Assembly (NCBI RefSeq): GCF_002220365.1
Contig: NZ_MTHB01000178.1
Coordinates: 1-32,720 of the forward strand
From: Caballeronia sordidicola
GTDB taxonomy: Bacteria; Pseudomonadota; Gammaproteobacteria; Burkholderiales; Burkholderiaceae
Length of the DNA stretch: 32,720 bases
Direction of reading: 5' to 3'
The notes beneath the pieces were generated by a model. It was not told the DNA's origin. It saw only the letters and a list, made by a program, of their open reading frames with translations, and made no database searches. Of the stretch, positions 30,516-32,720 are shown one piece after another (positions within the stretch are counted from its first letter, which is position 1; each line of letters begins with the position of its first letter). The translations under genes were made by a program, and so were the position numbers.

Positions 30516-32345
30516 ATGTCCATTGCAGCATCCCTATGCTCTCTCACGCGAGGCTTCCACCGCGCGCGCGACCACCGGTCCATCACCCGTGGTGCTGTCT
30601 CCCCTTCGTCTCGTCTGCTGACCCGCCTGCTCGGCTCCGATCCTGGCCTCCTGCGTTTTCACACTGCGCTTCGCAGCGCGATTGCCTGCGTAATGACGGG
30701 TGTGGTGACGATCGGCTGGACCGTTCACACGCATCGGCCGCCGACGCTTGCCGCATTCGCGTTGCTGTTCGCGATGGTCGCGCCGCTGTTTCTCCGCGAT
30801 GCCACGCCGCGTGGCTGGTTCAGGTCGCTCGCCGTGATCTATGGCGCGGGATCCGCGAGCCTGATCGCGGCGAGCGCGCTGGCGGCCTGGCCGCTCGTGG
30901 CGGATGCCGCATTCCTCGCCGTGCTGTTCGCGGCGATGCTCGTTCAGGCATGCGGTCCGCGTGCACTCGGCGGCGCGATGACGGCAGTTGTTTCGTTCTA
31001 CCTGGGACTGTATCTCCATCCGACGTTCGTGCATGTGTTCGCCATGCTCGGGTTGTCGACGATCGCGCTTGCCTGCGTGGCATTCACCGGTCGCGTGCTG
31101 GTGCCGACCCGGCCCGAGGCCACGTTGCGTCGCGCGCTGAGCGCGGTAATGCAGCGTGCCACGACCGTGCTTGCCGATCGTCGCGCTGATGAGCCCGAGG
31201 CCATGCGTCATTTGTCGCTGTTAAACGAAGCGGCGCTCGCTGTTGAAGAGCAGCTTGGCCTGCTCGATCCCCCTGGCGCGCAGCGACTGCGGGCTTGCCT
31301 GATCGAGGTCGAGGTTGCGGCGGCCCAGCATGCTGTGGATGCCAGCCAACTTGATCGAAGCGATGTTCGCGTGCGGGTTGCCCTTCGGCGTTTATCGCGT
31401 GCAGGTCGTGACGCGGTGGCGTCGACCGCTCGCGCCGCGAAGACAGGCGTGAAGCGGCCAGCCGGCGCTGCGATCGTTTGGCGCGATGCGCTTTCCTGGC
31501 TGCCCGCCTGCCGCGCCACGACGGCCGCGCTGATAGCCATGTTGATCGGTCATTCGGTATCGCCGGAGCGATGGTTCTGGGCTGTCATTACGACCTTCGT
31601 GGTGTTCCTCGGGACACGTTCGCGCGGCGACACGATACGCAAGACCGGCGAGCGCGTGCTGGGCACGCTCGCGGGTGTCGCCGTGAGTGCAGCGCTCGTG
31701 GGCGCATTTCATGGCACGCCATGGCTGCTGGTTGTCGCGATGGCCGCGTGCGTGTTTGGCTGGGCGTATTTCATCCTGACCTTGTATGGGCAGGGCGTGT
31801 TTTTCATCACCGTGCTGGTCGGGCTGATCTATGGCGAGTTGGGCTTTGCGATTGGACCGCTGATCGAGATGCGCGTGGAGGAAGTGTTTGTGGGCTGCAT
31901 CGTGTCGATAGCCGTAGCGGTATCGATGATGCCGCTGCGCACGTCGCATCATGTCGACGTCAAGGTGACGGGCGTGCTTGATGCCCTCGATGAGGTCTTG
32001 CGCGTTTGCACTGCGAGTGTTGGTGGGCTTGGGCTCGATCCGCTCACGGCCATGCGCGTGCTAGACCGGCGTTGGCATGAGTTGCGCGTCGCAATGCGGC
32101 CGTTACAAACGCAGCGGGTGTTCGCATGGAACCCGCAGATGGAACTTGCGGTCGGGCCGTTGTTTGCCTGCGTGCAGGCGGCGCGCGAACTGGCGCGGGA
32201 GACGGCACGCGGCGCGGCAGGCGCGGCGACCGATGAGGCTCGCGCACGCCTCGCCGGAGCGTTGGTCTTGTTTGCTGCCCGGTCCGGGCGGAATGCCCGG
32301 GACCCCGACACGGCGGTTGGTGGGGAGTTAGTTGGTGCGCGGTAG
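30516..32345 (+). CDS. FUSC-family exporter (fusaric acid resistance/YccS-like)
   Basis: A 609-residue inner-membrane protein with the two-module FUSC arrangement. A first cluster of about six membrane segments spans about 55-190 (SAIACVMTGVVTIGWTVHTH, LAAFALLFAMVAPLFLRD), then a cytoplasmic helical stretch (about 200-310), and a second cluster (about 320-460) with the family signature FVVFLGTRSRGDTIRKTGER followed by VLGTLAGV. An Ala/Arg-rich cytoplasmic tail follows. Relatives export aromatic acids or fusaric acid, usually with MFP and outer-membrane partners, none of which is seen here. The frame opens with a TTG at 30498, but the ATG at 30516 is preferred; no clear ribosome site precedes either. 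Confidence 0.88.
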   Translation: MSIAASLCSLTRGFHRARDHRSITRGAVSPSSRLLTRLLGSDPGLLRFHTALRSAIACVMTGVVTIGWTVHTHRPPTLAAFALLFAMVAPLFLRDATPRGWFRSLAVIYGAGSASLIAASALAAWPLVADAAFLAVLFAAMLVQACGPRALGGAMTAVVSFYLGLYLHPTFVHVFAMLGLSTIALACVAFTGRVLVPTRPEATLRRALSAVMQRATTVLADRRADEPEAMRHLSLLNEAALAVEEQLGLLDPPGAQRLRACLIEVEVAAAQHAVDASQLDRSDVRVRVALRRLSRAGRDAVASTARAAKTGVKRPAGAAIVWRDALSWLPACRATTAALIAMLIGHSVSPERWFWAVITTFVVFLGTRSRGDTIRKTGERVLGTLAGVAVSAALVGAFHGTPWLLVVAMAACVFGWAYFILTLYGQGVFFITVLVGLIYGELGFAIGPLIEMRVEEVFVGCIVSIAVAVSMMPLRTSHHVDVKVTGVLDALDEVLRVCTASVGGLGLDPLTAMRVLDRRWHELRVAMRPLQTQRVFAWNPQMELAVGPLFACVQAARELARETARGAAGAATDEARARLAGALVLFAARSGRNARDPDTAVGGELVGAR

Positions 32346-32720
32346 GGTTGGTTTTGGGGGCAGGTTTTAGGGTTTGCGGTCGGGGTCAATGCTGGGGTGC
32401 AAGGATCCTGCGTTAGCGGACGGAGTCAATGCCGGGGTGCTGCTTTCGGCCTTAGCGGTCTGCGTGAGTCGGATGTTTTCTTTAGCACTGTTAGCCACTG
32501 TGCGTGGCGGCACGTCATTTCTTGGTCCTTAACGACAAAGAAACGAAGCAAAGAAAACGCTTTCAACCACGCTACCCTAAGTGTCCACAGCGTGCAGTTT
32601 CTATTCATGGGTGCCCCAAAAGCACGGTGCTCGCCAGAGCGGAGGATGTTTGAACCCCTCCTTCTCGCGAATCCTGACATAGACACGCTTCGCCATCAGT
32701 GCTCTCGGGCAAGCACTATT
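32346..32720. other. Non-coding, repetitive right end
   Basis: 375 bp without a convincing gene. The first part has the 40-bp imperfect repeat listed separately. From about 32490 on, the purine-rich tract AAAGAAACGAAGCAAAGAAA resembles intergenic repeats dispersed in Burkholderiaceae genomes. A minus-strand open frame of 86 codons (32426-32686) covers it but has neither ribosome site nor domain. Confidence 0.5.
32361..32440. repeat. 40-bp imperfect tandem repeat, two copies
   Basis: The 3' 25 bases of each unit (32376-32400 and 32416-32440) agree at 22 positions around the shared core GTCAATGC. A degenerate third start (TTAGCGGTC near 32453) follows. It lies just past the FUSC stop. Confidence 0.75.

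Noticed and set aside
32426..32686. Minus-strand open frame of 86 codons
   Set aside because: Lies in repeat-like intergenic DNA, with no ribosome site and no domain.

Overview
The window is GC-rich, mostly tightly packed DNA that looks like a betaproteobacterium of the Burkholderiaceae (Paraburkholderia/Caballeronia type). This is inferred from protein flavour and gene mix: phosphoketolase-acetate kinase, DUF3175, UdgX, FUSC exporter, Tat-exported phospholipase C and long CheB/CheR-histidine kinase hybrids. It reads as accessory or secondary-replicon chromosome rather than housekeeping core. There are no rRNA or tRNA genes, no CRISPR array and no insertion sequence that I can support.

Layout. 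1-2.4 kb (minus): a nuclease-helicase of the DinG/XPD type with a near-consensus LexA (SOS) box directly at its start and a 13-bp tandem array at its end. 2.5-4.7 kb (plus): a small secreted Gly-rich protein, a terminator, then a PoxB-like thiamine-diphosphate enzyme. 5.3-9.5 kb (plus): a 1396-residue CheB-CheR-PAS-histidine kinase-receiver hybrid. 9.5-10.5 kb (minus): wreckage of a terminal oxidase operon, with fragments of cytochrome c oxidase subunits II and I and a cytochrome c joined out of frame. 10.6-14.1 kb (minus): ackA and xfp, a two-gene phosphoketolase pathway to acetate and ATP, with a candidate Anr/FNR-type site upstream.

14.3-19.1 kb (minus) is a co-directional run: a Rieske-type FAD/NAD reductase, a UdgX-type uracil-DNA glycosylase, a DUF3175 protein, a 55-residue zinc-ribbon-like protein, a sorbosone-dehydrogenase-like lipoprotein and an unknown acidic/basic protein. 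Spacings of 7 and 15 bp and overlaps of 8 and 1 bp suggest one or two operons mixing redox, DNA-damage and stress functions. 19.2-21.6 kb: a LysR regulator divergent from an MFS transporter, with an inverted repeat between them. 21.6-23.8 kb: an ArsR-type regulator, a class II-like sirtuin and a RIO-type kinase; the last two are convergent and share a TTAA stop. 24.8-29.4 kb: a lipoprotein with a glycosidase-like barrel, preceded by an AT-rich island and convergent with a phospholipase C plus small lipoprotein pair across a 21-bp perfect hairpin. 29.9-32.3 kb: an unknown 145-residue protein behind a large palindrome, and a FUSC exporter. The right end is non-coding and repetitive.

How it fits together: acetate/low-oxygen energy metabolism (xfp-ackA, PoxB-like enzyme, decayed oxidase), stress and DNA damage (SOS nuclease-helicase, UdgX, DUF3175), and envelope or secreted functions (phospholipase C, glycosidase-like lipoprotein, FUSC). 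A recurring structural theme is short tandem duplication: arrays with unit lengths of 9, 12, 13, 15 and 40 bp occur at many separate places, some within genes.
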